DNA from: a virus | DNA: 64,000 bases | Virus record (IMG/VR): IMGVR_UViG_3300023179_000042 | Span: 41,754-105,753 of that record | Direction: 5' to 3' (one strand) | In this document: one piece after another, positions 18,801-31,200 of the stretch | Layout of the letters: each line of letters begins with the position of its first letter | Numbering within the stretch: position 1 is the stretch's first letter | Program-made: the position numbers and the translations under genes | Notes under the pieces: model-generated | The model's input: only the letters and a program-made list of their open reading frames with translations | Databases searched by the model: none | Told to the model about the DNA's origin: nothing

Positions 18801-19282
18801 CCCCTACTAGTCAAAGCCTTGATCAAAATTTTGGCGATAGGCTTAACTCTATTAAGGCTATCGGCGATGAAATTATTTTTCAGCCGGCCAAATATAAAAT
18901 CTTGTTTGGTTCTAAAGCAAATGTAAATCTTAGAGCAACCTTTAAAGCAGTGAGAAACTCAACTATACCAACAAGCGATAATGATTTAAAAGTTAAAATT
19001 TTGTCTGCCATAAATGAATTTTTTAGTTTAGAAAATTGGGATTTTGGCCAAACATTTAATTTTTCTGAACTTTCGACCTATGTTATGAATTTGTTAACAC
19101 CTCAGATCACTAATTTTGTTCTTGTTCCTAAAACAAATACATTTGGAAATTTATATGAAATTACCTGCTTATCAAATGAAATTTTTATAAGCGGTGCTAC
19201 CGTGTCTGACATTGAAATCATTGACGCGATTACAGCTTCACAATTGGGCATAACAAGTGTTTTAACGAATACCGGAATTTAA
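15857..19282 (+). CDS. 6: Baseplate wedge protein gp6
   Basis: The 1141-residue protein matches the gp6 family: the N-terminus has DWKKIYSSYRNADFKSYDFE, IRRTMIQYLRENYPEDFNDF and YIALIDLIAYLGQNLSFRID, then the ARENFLETAERRDSILRLA motif. gp6 dimers form the wedge ring that holds the baseplate together and changes shape on contraction. It is nearly twice T4 gp6 (660 residues); extra beta-rich sequence lies in the middle. The C-terminus (ATFKAVRNSTIPTSDNDL and ENWDFGQTFNFSELSTYVM) is typical of the gp6/gpJ-like domain. The next gene begins one base after the stop. Confidence 0.9.
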   Translation: MIPSTNSKLLVAEDWKKIYSSYRNADFKSYDFETIRRTMIQYLRENYPEDFNDFVESSEYIALIDLIAYLGQNLSFRIDLNARENFLETAERRDSILRLAQLISYSPKRNLPASGFLKISAVSTTDSVIDANNINLANTTILWNDPTNTNWYNQFNSILNSAMPSTYVFGKPFDRSTIEGVLTEQYRINSANTDVPVYSFVKNINGTSMNFELVSSTFSGQNYVYEEAPRPGNSFSILYRNDNQGSGSSRTGFFVHFRQGSLGMASFSINTPVPNEIIGINTPGINNNDVWLWQLSSNKNFTTLWSKTSSIVGNNVVYNSLYNSQRNIYSVTSRDQDQIDLNFSDGSFGNLPKGDFRLMYRVSNGLTYTIKPEQLSGITIDIPYYNKLNQLHTLSLTLNLYYTVTNSSGAESNDDIKRKAPQAYYLQNRMITAEDYNIAPLTLGNDILKVKSVNRVSTGISKYFDLTDVSGKYGSTNIFATDGALYKNTHRESFEFEFANRNEVYSIIKSQLEPILKAQNMNSFYLDKYPRPELTYLNVAWKQVNNLSGSSRGYFYNTISETPQSVAGFIDNNLTYVAPGALVKFITPSGYFSKEGGLVANQSQTSKKYIWSKVVQVIGDGSNSGVGMLDDGTGPIIFSDVIPSGAIPVEVIPKFNNIFTYSFETELVNLCLSQKNFGLSIDRTSRQWYIISDTNLDVINPFSFNYQGDTTNASKDGSWLIAFTWTGNNYKVIYRLTDYIFESLQQTGFYVDPNNISYDYASDTVIKDKISVLSINTSVTPTSAVNTSTFGSLGIDYNWQIDSDIVEPDGYVEPKKVKVSFYDYNNLGQISDPDTFNNIVEPNSLNSETGYKDKFVYFYRLNNGLRYVVTSTNITAYPNEDLVQETPADGDLFYFYDSDKNVVKYYSTSSLAKTNNPWVYTPTYFAYPGRTNLKFQYIHNSGENRRIDPGKSNIMDLYILTSQYDSDFRSWLNSGSGSAPLAPTSQSLDQNFGDRLNSIKAIGDEIIFQPAKYKILFGSKANVNLRATFKAVRNSTIPTSDNDLKVKILSAINEFFSLENWDFGQTFNFSELSTYVMNLLTPQITNFVLVPKTNTFGNLYEITCLSNEIFISGATVSDIEIIDAITASQLGITSVLTNTGI

Positions 19283-19283
19283 T

Positions 19284-22200
19284 ATGGCAAAAAATATAAA
19301 ATCGGTAAATTTACTTCCTGAAACACACAGAACAGATAAAAATTCTAGATTTTTATCTAGTACCGTTGATCAACTTATACAAAAACCCGAACTAGAAAGA
19401 ATAAATGGCTTTATTGGAACAAAAGACACACCGACCTACAATTCTTCTAATGACATTTATATTAGCGAAAGTACTCAAATCAGGCAGAATTATAATCTCG
19501 AGCCTGCCCTGGTAACATATAGTACTGCCGGTTCAGTGGTCAATGTTGTCGCCATAGATGATTTAACCAACGAAATAAATTTTAGAGGCGGTATCACAGA
19601 TAATTTTGATAGGATTTATAAGCCAAAATACTATGCTTACGATCCATTTGTTGACTGGGATAAGTTAGTAAATTTCCAAGAATATTTTTGGTTAGTTACC
19701 GGTCCCCAGACAATAGAAATAACCGGCAGACCTAAAAATACAACTAGCACATATACTGTTGAAGTTGAAAACAGTCAGTTTGTTTTTACACCTTCTGGCA
19801 TGTCCGACTCAATTTTGACACTATATCGAGGTAATACCTATAATTTTGAAAACCTAACCGAACAAAATTTTTATGTAAAATTTACAGCCTCGCCTGGTAA
19901 TACTGATTTATATCCAGTAAATGTGGTATCAAATGGAACCTCGACTGGAATTGTAAAATTAATTGTTGATGTTAATACTCCGTCTGTGCTGTATTGCGGT
20001 GGCAATGACAAAACATTACTTTGCAAAATTGTTGTTAAAGATTCGAGAGAAGATTCAACGATTGATATTGAAAAAGATATCTTAGGTAAAAAAAGCTATC
20101 TTTCGGGTAACGGAATAGCTCTTTCAAACGGCATGAAAATTAAATTTGGAGGAACGGTATTACCTGAGAAGTACAGAGATAATGAATATATTGTTGAAGG
20201 GGTCGGGGAGTTTATACGATTGGTTGACTATAAGGATCTAATTCCACAGTCGGTAATTGCTTCAAACTTTGATGATAACTTTGATGCCAATCCTTTTGAT
20301 GAGTATCCCTTTGATAATTTTAAAAATTTACCTATTAATCCCGAATATCTCACCATTAATAGAGCCAGTAGGGATTTAAACCCTTGGTCAAGGTATAATA
20401 GATGGTTCCATAAAGATATTATAACAATCAGTGCTGAGTTTAATAACATGGAGCCAGAGTATCCTAGTAATCTGAGAGCTCAACGACCAATTATTGAATT
20501 TAAACCTAATCTTCAACTTTATAACTTTGGAAATATTGCTATTCCAAATGTCGATCTTATTGATTTTGTTACCACTGATCCTCTAGGACAAAGAGAAAAT
20601 ACACGAGGATTGTTTGTTGACGGTCGTCGATTAAACGAAGGTATGACTGTAATTTTTGCAGCTGCCAAAGATGACGATGTAAGAAATAAAGTTTTTAGAG
20701 CAACTTATTTTCAAAGAAGAAAAGCTCGCCGACTGAATTTAGAACCTATCCAAGATGTAATTGAAAATAATTGTGTGAGTATTAATTATGGAACAAGAGC
20801 TGGCGGTAGATGCTACCACTATGATGGATCTAATTGGAAAAGTTCTCAAAATCATACCAGATTAAATCAAGCACCATTGTTTGATCTTTTTGATAAAGAC
20901 GGAAAAAGTTATAGTGATAAAACTTATTACTATTCAAATTTTGCTGGTAACAGAGTTTTTAGTTACAAACGAGGGTCTGGCACCTCTGATTCTGTATTAG
21001 GTTTTCCTTTAAGTTATAGAAATTTAAATGGTGTAGGCAGTTATTTGTTTAGGAATTATTTTATGAATGATTCCTTTACATTATCATCTGGCGAATATGA
21101 TACAACATCTACAAGTTTCTCTACCGCTATTACATTTTTAAAGAAAAATGATGAAAAAGGCGACCAGTTAGTAAATGTTTGGAGAGATAAAGAAGATTAT
21201 CAGATTCCGGTATATCAATTACAATCATATCTATCTGGAACATCTACAGTTGAGATTAATTCAGTAAAGTTAAACAACAATATAAGTTTTGAAATTGAAG
21301 CCTATAACGATGAAAAAATAATTCCAAAGTCTGATTATAATATACTATCATCTGGCACAAACTATACTGTAAATTTTAATAATACTGTTACATCAAATGT
21401 TCTGTTAAAAATTTTTACAGATGCTCCTATTGTAGGCAACGGTTATTATGAAACACCGTTAAATTTAACAAATAATCCTCTTAACGGAAATATTACTGAT
21501 TTAACCTTAAGTGAAATTAGCGATCATGTTGGTACTATGGTTAATAGAGATACTTCATGGTCGGGAATTTTTCCAGGCACAAGTAATCTTCGCGATTTGC
21601 CGGGTATAGCAAAGTACGGAACAAGGTTAATTTCTAATTATAATCCTATTACTTTTGCTCAATTATTTTTAGGTAGTCCGTACTATAGTGTTGAAAGTGC
21701 TATAAAACAAACAGCCAAAGATTACGAAGAGTTTAAAAATAATTTTCTTACATTAGTTGCTACTCATCCTGATCAGAATTCTCCAGTTAGTGCTGTAGAT
21801 ACTATTCTTAAGAGTATGGTTGCCAATATAAGCAAAGGAAGTGCCTATCATAATTCTGATATGATTCCGTTTGGATCTCATAGAGTTAGACAATTCACAG
21901 TGTTAAGCTCAAGAAGAACAGATTATCCAATTTCACTTGATTATAACCCGTCTAAATTGAGTAACCAGGCAGTACTAGTATATATTAATGGAGTTCAGGG
22001 TTGGCTAGGCAGAGATTATATATTCTTAGATGATCAAAATGCCGTACGAATTATTACGCCAATTGTCGCAAACGACACTATTGAAATTAGAGAATATACA
22101 GATACCTCGGGTTGTTATTGTCCACAAACGCCGTCAAAATTAGGTTTATACCCAGCATTCCGCCCAAGAAAATATTTTGATGATTCGTATATTGATAGAC

Positions 22201-25200
22201 CAAGAAATGTTATAATTGGACACGACGGTAGTAAGATGATTGCCTATAATGATTACAGAGATGACATTATTATAGAGCTTGAGAAAAGAATATTCAATAA
22301 TATAAAGTCGAAATATAATCCTGACTTGCTTGATATAAACTCTCTTTTACCAAATGCTTTTAGAAAAACAGAATATAGTTTAAAAGAGATAAATCAGATT
22401 TTACAATCTGACTTTGTTACATGGGCAGGGTTATTTGGGTTAGATTATCAAAATAATAGTTCATTTGATGAAGCAAATCCGTTTACCTACAACTATGTAG
22501 GCACATCAGATACATTAACAAGCACTTCTCTGTCGGGCTTCTGGCGAGGAATTTACAAATATTTTTATGACACCGACCTTCCACATAAATCACCTTGGAG
22601 AATGTTAGGGTTTTATGATAGGCCGGAATGGTGGATAGCAGAATATGGTCCATCTCCCTATACCTCCGGTAATGATATATTATGGCAAGACTTAGAAAAC
22701 GGGTATATCAGAGGAGGCAGTAATCCTGGGTACAATCCGATATATGCCCGCCCAGGCCTAACAAATATTATTCCAGTTGACGAATCTGGTAAACTTATCG
22801 ATCCTTCTGTCTTGTTAATAACAAATTCAACTCCGTATGACAGAAGACAGAATTGGAAATTTGGAGATCACGGTCCAGTTGAAACAGTTTGGAGGAACAG
22901 TAGTTCTTATCCTTATGCTATCCAACGACTGCTATTATTAACCAAGCCGGCTGAATATTGTTCTGTATTTTTTGATGTATCTAGGCTGATTAAAAATGCT
23001 GCAGGCCAATGGGTAAATGCTGATACCAATCGTTTTTTAAATTTAAAAGATGTTGCGTTATTCGGCGAAAACAACACTTTGGCAGCTGGATATAGTGTAT
23101 GGGTAATTGAGCAAGGGTTAAAAAGAAATTCTCAATTTGTATATAGACTAAGAAATAGAATTGATAATTTTACGGTTAATTTATTCCACAAGGTAGGCGG
23201 TTTTGTTGATAAAAATAAACTTAGAATTATTATCGATTCGGTCTCACCATCATCTACAGACCCCGGAGCGATCTTGCCGCAGGAAAATTACCTATTACAT
23301 TTAAATGTAAGTAACCCTGTTGAAGCAGTTGCAGCCAGCGGAATAGTGATTCAAAAACAACAAGATAAATTTATTGTAAAAGGTTATGATAGGTACAGAC
23401 CGTATTTTACAATTTACCAGCCAATAAGGAACTCAAATACCCCTGCCATAACAATTGGTGGTATTAGCGAGAGTTTTGTTGATTGGAATTATAATGATAG
23501 TTCTGGTAGTACCTCTTTAAGCGCAGAAGATCTTACTACGGCCAATACGGCTACTGGAAATAATTTTTATCAACAAGGTCAAATTGTTCGTTACCTCAAT
23601 AAATTTTATAGAGTAAAGGTAAGTCATACCGCTGAAGCAAATTTTAATCCATCTTTTTATGCTGCTATTCCACAGGTACCTATAAAGGGTGGAGCCACAG
23701 TTCAAATCGCTAAATCTTATTCTAAGCAAGAAACACTAATTCCTTATGGAACAATGTTTGATAATATTCAAGATGTGTATGATGTTATTATTGGGTATGG
23801 CCAGTGGTTAGTAGAGCAAGGTTTTATTTTTGATAATTTTAATCAAGAACTTAACACAGTGTTAGACTGGAGATTTTCGGCAAAAGAATTTTTGTATTGG
23901 TCTACTCAAAATTGGGCCCCTAACAGCATTATAACATTGGCACCATTTTCGCCGCAGGTAAAATTTAGAAAGCAAACTGCTGTAACTGATAATTTCCTCA
24001 ATGGGAACTATGATTACACAATATTGACAGCCGATGGATCTTCGTTGCCATCAAAGAACTTATCAGTTAACCGTGATGACGATATTACAATTATAGAACC
24101 TACAAATACAAATAACGGAATATTTTTTATCTATGTTCGACCTGTACAAAAAGAACATGGAATGATTTTTGATAATACAACAATTTTTAATGATATTGTG
24201 TATGACCCCGAAACTGGTTATAGACAAAAGCGAATGAAATTAGTTGGGTTTAGAACCTCTAACTGGAACGGCGACTATTCGAGTCCGGGTTTTGTGTATG
24301 ATAAAGGTGTTGTTAATAGATGGGAACAATTTACATTATATAGATACGGCGATGTTGTAACCTGGAATGGAAAATATTATTCAGCCGCTAATAGTATTTC
24401 AGGATCGTCTAAGTTTAACATAGGCGACGGATGGGTTCTTCTTGATAAAGCCCCAACCCCTGGACTTATTCCTAACTTTGATTATAAAATTTCTCAGTTT
24501 GAAGATTTCTACAGTATTGATATTGACAATTTTGACGCCGGCCAGCAAAAAATGGCTCAACATCTAATAGGCTATACTCCGCGAGTATACTTAGATAATA
24601 TTGTACCAGATGCTATTAGCCAGTATAAATTTTATCAAGGCTATATAAGAGAAAAAGGAACTAGAAATCCTTTAACTAAAATTTCAAAATCAGTTACTAA
24701 TGATCAAACCGGAAGTATCAATTTTGACGAAGAATGGGCATTCAGAGTAGGACAGTATGGATCATATACGACTTTTAGAGAGTTAGAGTTTAGACTGACA
24801 GAAGGGTCGTTTATAGAAAATCCACAAATAATTAACTTTGTTGATACACAACCTACACAGAAGCCAAACGACTTAGTGTATTACATTGATAATAATAAGT
24901 TTGCTATTCAACCTTCTGAGTATAGTTCTAGCAATGTTTTCTTTACTTCGTCGTCAACATTTAAAAATCCGGGATTCAAATATCCTACAGCAGGTTATGT
25001 AAATTTAAATGATATTACCTATACTGCCTATAATGAAAATAGTTTGTTAGATATAGCCAACAACGGATCTATTAAAGACGGTGATGTAATTTGGCTAGGT
25101 TTTAAAACAAATGGAGATTGGGATGTTTTACGATATGAAAATTCTCCGTTTAAAATTATTGGTGTGTTTGTAAATTCTCCAGGAGTTACAATAACATTTA

Positions 25201-28200
25201 CCACAGATTATTTCCATGATTTTAAAGTAGGAGATACGGTTTCTGTTGTAAACTTTAATAATCAGGTTAACGGCATTTATAAAATTATTGATATTCCTCA
25301 GCTTAATCAGTTTACAGTAAATTCTTCTTTAACATACATTAATAATGAACCATTGTTAAGTCCTGGATTGATTTACAGATTTGTAAGCCAACGATTTAAA
25401 AAGTTTGATGATATTCCTGTTGATTCTAAGCTATTAGCCTTGCCGTATGGTAGCAAATTTTGGATAGATGAAAATAATGAAGGTAAGTGGGAAGTCTATA
25501 CAAAAACAAAAAATTATTCGCAAAATTCAGTTATTAGCAGATCTCAACCACTTAATCAACAATTAGGTACAAGTATTGCTAAATCTAAAAATGATTCAAC
25601 ATTATTAGTTGGAGCACCGGGATATCAGTATTATCTTGACAATGGTAGAGTTTTTGTTTATGATAAGATTGGATCAACTTTGACTTTTAAACTTAGCTAT
25701 ACTTTAAACTCAGATAGAATTCAATACCACGACAGTTCGATTAGCCCGGTAACAGAGTTCGGTTATAAGGTTGATTATATACCTGATGAATTTAATAACT
25801 CGGGATATGGACTGTTTATTGTTGGTGCTCCTGCTACCGAAAATGTTTATTACAATACAGTAAGTCCAGGAGCAATATCTTATGCTCATCCAGATAATAC
25901 AAATACTTCAACATGGGGATTAGCGGGTGTTGTTAAGATTAGCAGTGTCGATCCTTTAACACAAAAAGAAAAAGCCGAGGTAGTATTGTCAAATCCGTGG
26001 CCCACTGATCGGGATCGATTTGGTGCTGAAGTTGCTCACTATGGTAATCTATTATTAGTCGGTGCTCCTGGCACAAATTCAACAGGCACCGGTAGAGTAT
26101 TTTCATATAGCATTGATACTACCGGGTATTACACAACCTCGTCGGCGCAAACAGTTATTGGCGTTACAACATCGATGAGTGTAACCTATACGGGCAGGAA
26201 AGAATTACCGGCTGAATATACTGCAGTTGACTCTGATGGTGTTATGTTTGGACATTCTATAAGTATATCCGACGAAGAGTATTTTAAGTATGCGGTTGGC
26301 GGGCCCGGATATAAATCTGAAAATGGACTAGTTGCTATTTTTGGAATGTATTCGCCCTCGGCTAACCAAGTAATTCAGCCGCCAACAAATGTATCGGGTA
26401 CTAAAAAGTTTGGACATAAAGTTGTAATAACACCAACACAACTATTTGTCAGTGCCCCATTACAAAGAAATTCTGATTTATCCTATGGTGCGGTTTACAT
26501 CTACGATTATGATATAGATGCCGGAGCATTTAATACCAGCACCTATCAAATAATTACTAACCCACTTCCTGGATCTAAGTTAAATTTTGGTCAGGATTTA
26601 AGCTATATTGAATCTGATAACTCTATTGTAATTTCTTCTACTGGCGATTTTACACCAAAATTTAATTTAGACAAAGGTAATACTACTTTTGATCAGAAAT
26701 CTACTAAATTTTATAATTCAATTAGAAAAACAGGTACTGCGTATGTATATTCTCGCAAAGACACACGATATGTTCTTGCCGATGAATTAAAAATTGATAA
26801 CTACACTGCCTTTACAGATTTTGGTTATACCGTTCATGCTACTGAAAACGAAATATTTGTTGGGGCCCCTTCATATAGTAGTACTCAGACAAGTAAAGTC
26901 TACGAGTTTAATAAAATTGATACAACAGTTCAAAGTTGGGATCTTTCAACAAAACAAGATGATGTTATTTCTTTAAATGAATTTAGACAAATACATATTT
27001 TTGATACTAAAAAAGATATCATTGTTGATTATCTAGATGTTGTTGATCCGTTAAAGGGTAAAATTCCCGGATTAGCAGACCAAGAAATAAAATATAAAGC
27101 GGCGTTTGACCCTGCTGTGTATTCCATTGGAATAGCTGGCACGGTCGTTGATATCAATACAAATTGGTTAGATGAACATGTAGGTGAATTATGGTGGGAC
27201 CTAAGTACATTAAAATATGTGTGGTACGAGCAAGGCGATCTATCATATAGAAAAAATAACTGGGGTAGACTCTTTCCGGGAGCTACAATTGATGTATATG
27301 AATGGATAGGTACACCTCTGTTGCCTAGCGAGTGGAGCTCACAAGCAGATACCGCTGCCGGTTTAACAAACAATATCAGTGGGCAACCAAAATTTGCCGA
27401 CAATAGTGTTGTTTCTGTAAAACAAATTTATGATTCGGTAACTAATTCGTTTTCTAATTACTACTTCTATTGGGTAAAAAACAAAGTTATTATTCCTAAT
27501 GTAAAAAATAGAAGAATAAGCTCATATCAGGTTGCTAGTTTAATAGCAGATCCAACTGGCTACGGATACAAATATGCTAGTATTATTGCTCCAGATGCGA
27601 TGACATTAGCTAATAGTAATGGATATGCGGTAGATACTCATGTACATTTAAATATTACCTATGATAAGATTGATAATAAAATTCCTAAGCATACTGAGTG
27701 GATTTTATTAAACGAAGGCTCAGAAAATTCAATGCCTCCACGGATGCTTGAAAGAAAGTTGTTTAATAGCTTAATTGGTAAAGATACATTTGGACATACA
27801 GTTCCAGACCCAAGTTTAAACGAGCGAACAAAGTATGGAATTGGAATTAGACCGCAACAAACTCTATTTAAATCAAGGTTAACTGCCTTAAGAAATCTTA
27901 TTGAGTTTTCAAATAATGTTTTAATAAAAGAACAAATAGTTGGAATGAAAGATCTAACTAGACTGTTGTCTCAAGAAGTCCCTCCTGATCAATATAGCGG
28001 ATTATGGGACAAAACTGTTGAGGATCTTGAAGGATTATCTGTAATCAACACAACAAAACTTGTTCAGGCCGAAGTAACTTGTACGGTAGCCGACGGCACA
28101 ATTAGAAGTGTGCAAATAGTTAATTCTGGTTACGGTTATTTGATTGCTCCTATAATAACTGTTATTGCTAACGAGAATGATATTAACACCCGCACAGTAA

Positions 28201-31200
28201 AGATTGAAACAGAAATTGATGAATTTGGAAGGCTTGTATCGACTAATATTGTTGATGGCGGCCGAGGTTTTACAGTTCCTCCTACCTTAACTGTTAGACC
28301 TTTCTCTGTTATTGTAACTTCAGATAGCACCTTTAATGGAAAGTGGACTTTGTTTACTTGGGATAAAGAAGTACAGCAATGGAACAGAATTCGAACACAA
28401 AAATATAATACTCCGTTGTATTGGAATTATATTGACTGGACCAGTTCCGATTTTGATCAGTTTAGAGATATCAGTAAAACTGTTAACGAACTTTTTGAAT
28501 TAAACTATCTTAACCTGCCAAAGAACAGTTATATAAAGATTAATAATCCTGGAGATAATTTACCAATCATTTTAGAGAAGGTAACTCCTTCTAAGTCTAA
28601 TACATTTTCTAATGGATATAATATAGTTTATAAACAAGGCGGAACTATACAATTTAGTAACGGTATATGGGATATCTATAATAATGATCTAGGCTACGAC
28701 AAAAATAATAGTTACGATCAAACATTGTATGATCAAACAATAGAAACAGAATTAAGAAATATCTTAATAGCTCTTAGAGATGACATTTTTGTTGACGAGT
28801 TAAAAGTTTACTGGAATAAATTTTTCTTCACGGCTGTCAAATATGCTATGTCAGAGCAGCCATTATTGGATTGGGCTTTTAAAACATCATTTATAAATGT
28901 TGTCAACAACGCTGGACTTTTAGATCAACGACCTGTTTATAAATTAAACAATTCTGAATATTATGAAAACTTCTTAAAAGAAATTAAGCCGTATAGAAGT
29001 CAAATTAGAACATTTACCAATAAGCATAAAATTTTGGAGCCATCTCAGTCTTTCACAACTGACTTTGATTCTCCTTCTTATTTTAATAGAACTACAAAAC
29101 AATTTGAAACAATTTCTGAAACAGATGCTCTTTCTGATGTTTACCCTTGGAAGGCATGGAAAGATAACAACTCGTTTATTATTGATAGTATTTCTGTAGG
29201 CAATGGCGGACAAAATTATATATTACCTCCTTCGGTGATAATTGAAACAGCACCGGGTGATTTGGGGTCAGGAGCAGCAGCACAGGCATATATAAGCTCT
29301 GGGCAGGTTAATAAAATTGTTGTAACTAATCCCGGTGTTGGATATAAAAAAGCGCCTCTAATAAGATTGGAAGGAGGCGGCTATGCAGATTTGGTTCCTG
29401 CCGTTGCTTATCCAATTATGGCAAATAACAAGGTTAGAACAAACACCATTAAAATTAAATTTGATAGAATTTCCACTCAAAACCAAATTGGTGACGATTT
29501 TGTAGTTGACTCGTTTAATTGCGATGGAACAACATCAATTTTTTATCTTAATTGGTGTGCTCGTTTAGATAGATCGAAAATATCAGTAACTATTGACGGC
29601 GCCTATGTTCTTAGTAGCGAATATATAATTCAAAACTACGAAGAAGAGTTTAATGGTTATACAAAAAAGTATTCTAAGCTTCAGTTTGTTAATCGTATTC
29701 CTGAAATCGGAAAAGTTTTAGTTGTAAAATACGCAAAGAATTTAGAATTGTATAGTGCCGCTGAACGAGTCTTACAATATTATAGTCCAAAATCTGGCAT
29801 GCCTGGAAAAAAACTAGATCAGGTAATGTCGGGTGTAGTTTATCCAAAGACTCAACTTCAAACATTAGGGTTTGATTATACCAGCAAGTGGGATAACCAA
29901 TACGAGATCAATAATGTACCAGTTTATTATTCAGGGTTTGAAACTGCAGCCTATGGCGATGATGTTAGCTATTATACCTTAATTAAAACCTCATCAACTA
30001 CTACAGTTGGATCTAACACATTAACTTTGGCAACAGTTGAGGGTATAGTCGTAGGACAAAATGTTAATATTTCTAATACTCTAACAAATAAATTTAGTAG
30101 CTCAACTGTATTGGTAACCGCAATTAACCAAACAAGCAAAACCGTTACATTGAATACATCGGTAGCGTCTACAGTATTTCCTGGTGACAGTGTAGAGTTC
30201 TGGACACAAACTACAAATTTCACTGCTCTTGATACAATTATCGATAGTGGATATCCTGGATTTACATTAACAAATACCGGCTCGGCTCTACAATATGCGT
30301 TAGGAATAAACCCAGAAGATATAACCATAGACGGGGATGGATTTTTTACACCAGATACAAGTTTTGCCACTGAAGAATTTGTTCCGGGAGAAAGCTCTGA
30401 TAGTATTGGAATAAATGTTTATACTAAATCGGGTGTAGGTGCTCCGCTAATTTATACCGGCAAAATTGATGTACCGAGCAAACGCAATAAGACTGAACTT
30501 TTTGTTCCTTATCCTCCGCCAACGGCTGATTCAATAGTAGTTACTTTTAATACGCAGATATTACAAAGGACCGAGCAATTATTTTTTGCGGCCACACTTG
30601 ATAGTCCTTACTATTACTACGATTTCATCAACAATAAAATTATCATTTATAAGAGAAGTGTTAACGGAGTATTAGGTTACTCAGTAGTTACTGTAGGCGG
30701 TGAGGGAGTTGTCGATCATGGAAGTACAGTAGTTTATAACCAAACTGATGGCCAAGTTGACAGTCTTGCCTATTACGACGACATTAAATTAGCCTATGTC
30801 ACAGTTAACGGTGAAATTATTGGTACTACAAGTACTTCATTCACCAACAAGTACTATGATCTAACTTATTCAAATGAATCTAATAAGCGAGCAAGTGTTC
30901 ATGTTCATAATTTGAATACCAACACTACCAGTACTATACAAGCATGGTTTTTTGACTCTGACGCTGCAACCTTTAATGAAGTTAGATCTCAAACTTTTGT
31001 GTATGACAATGTCAGTACCGCTACAAATATAGAAATTAATAGACCGCCTGGCGTGATAGAGCCATTTGCTCCGCAAGTTATTTTAGAAGTAAGTGTTGAT
31101 AATGGTGTTACATATCGAAGAGTAATGCCCCCATTTACGGCCTACTACAATATTGTTAATACAGCTATTACAACCTATTCTATTAATAATTCTAGAAATT

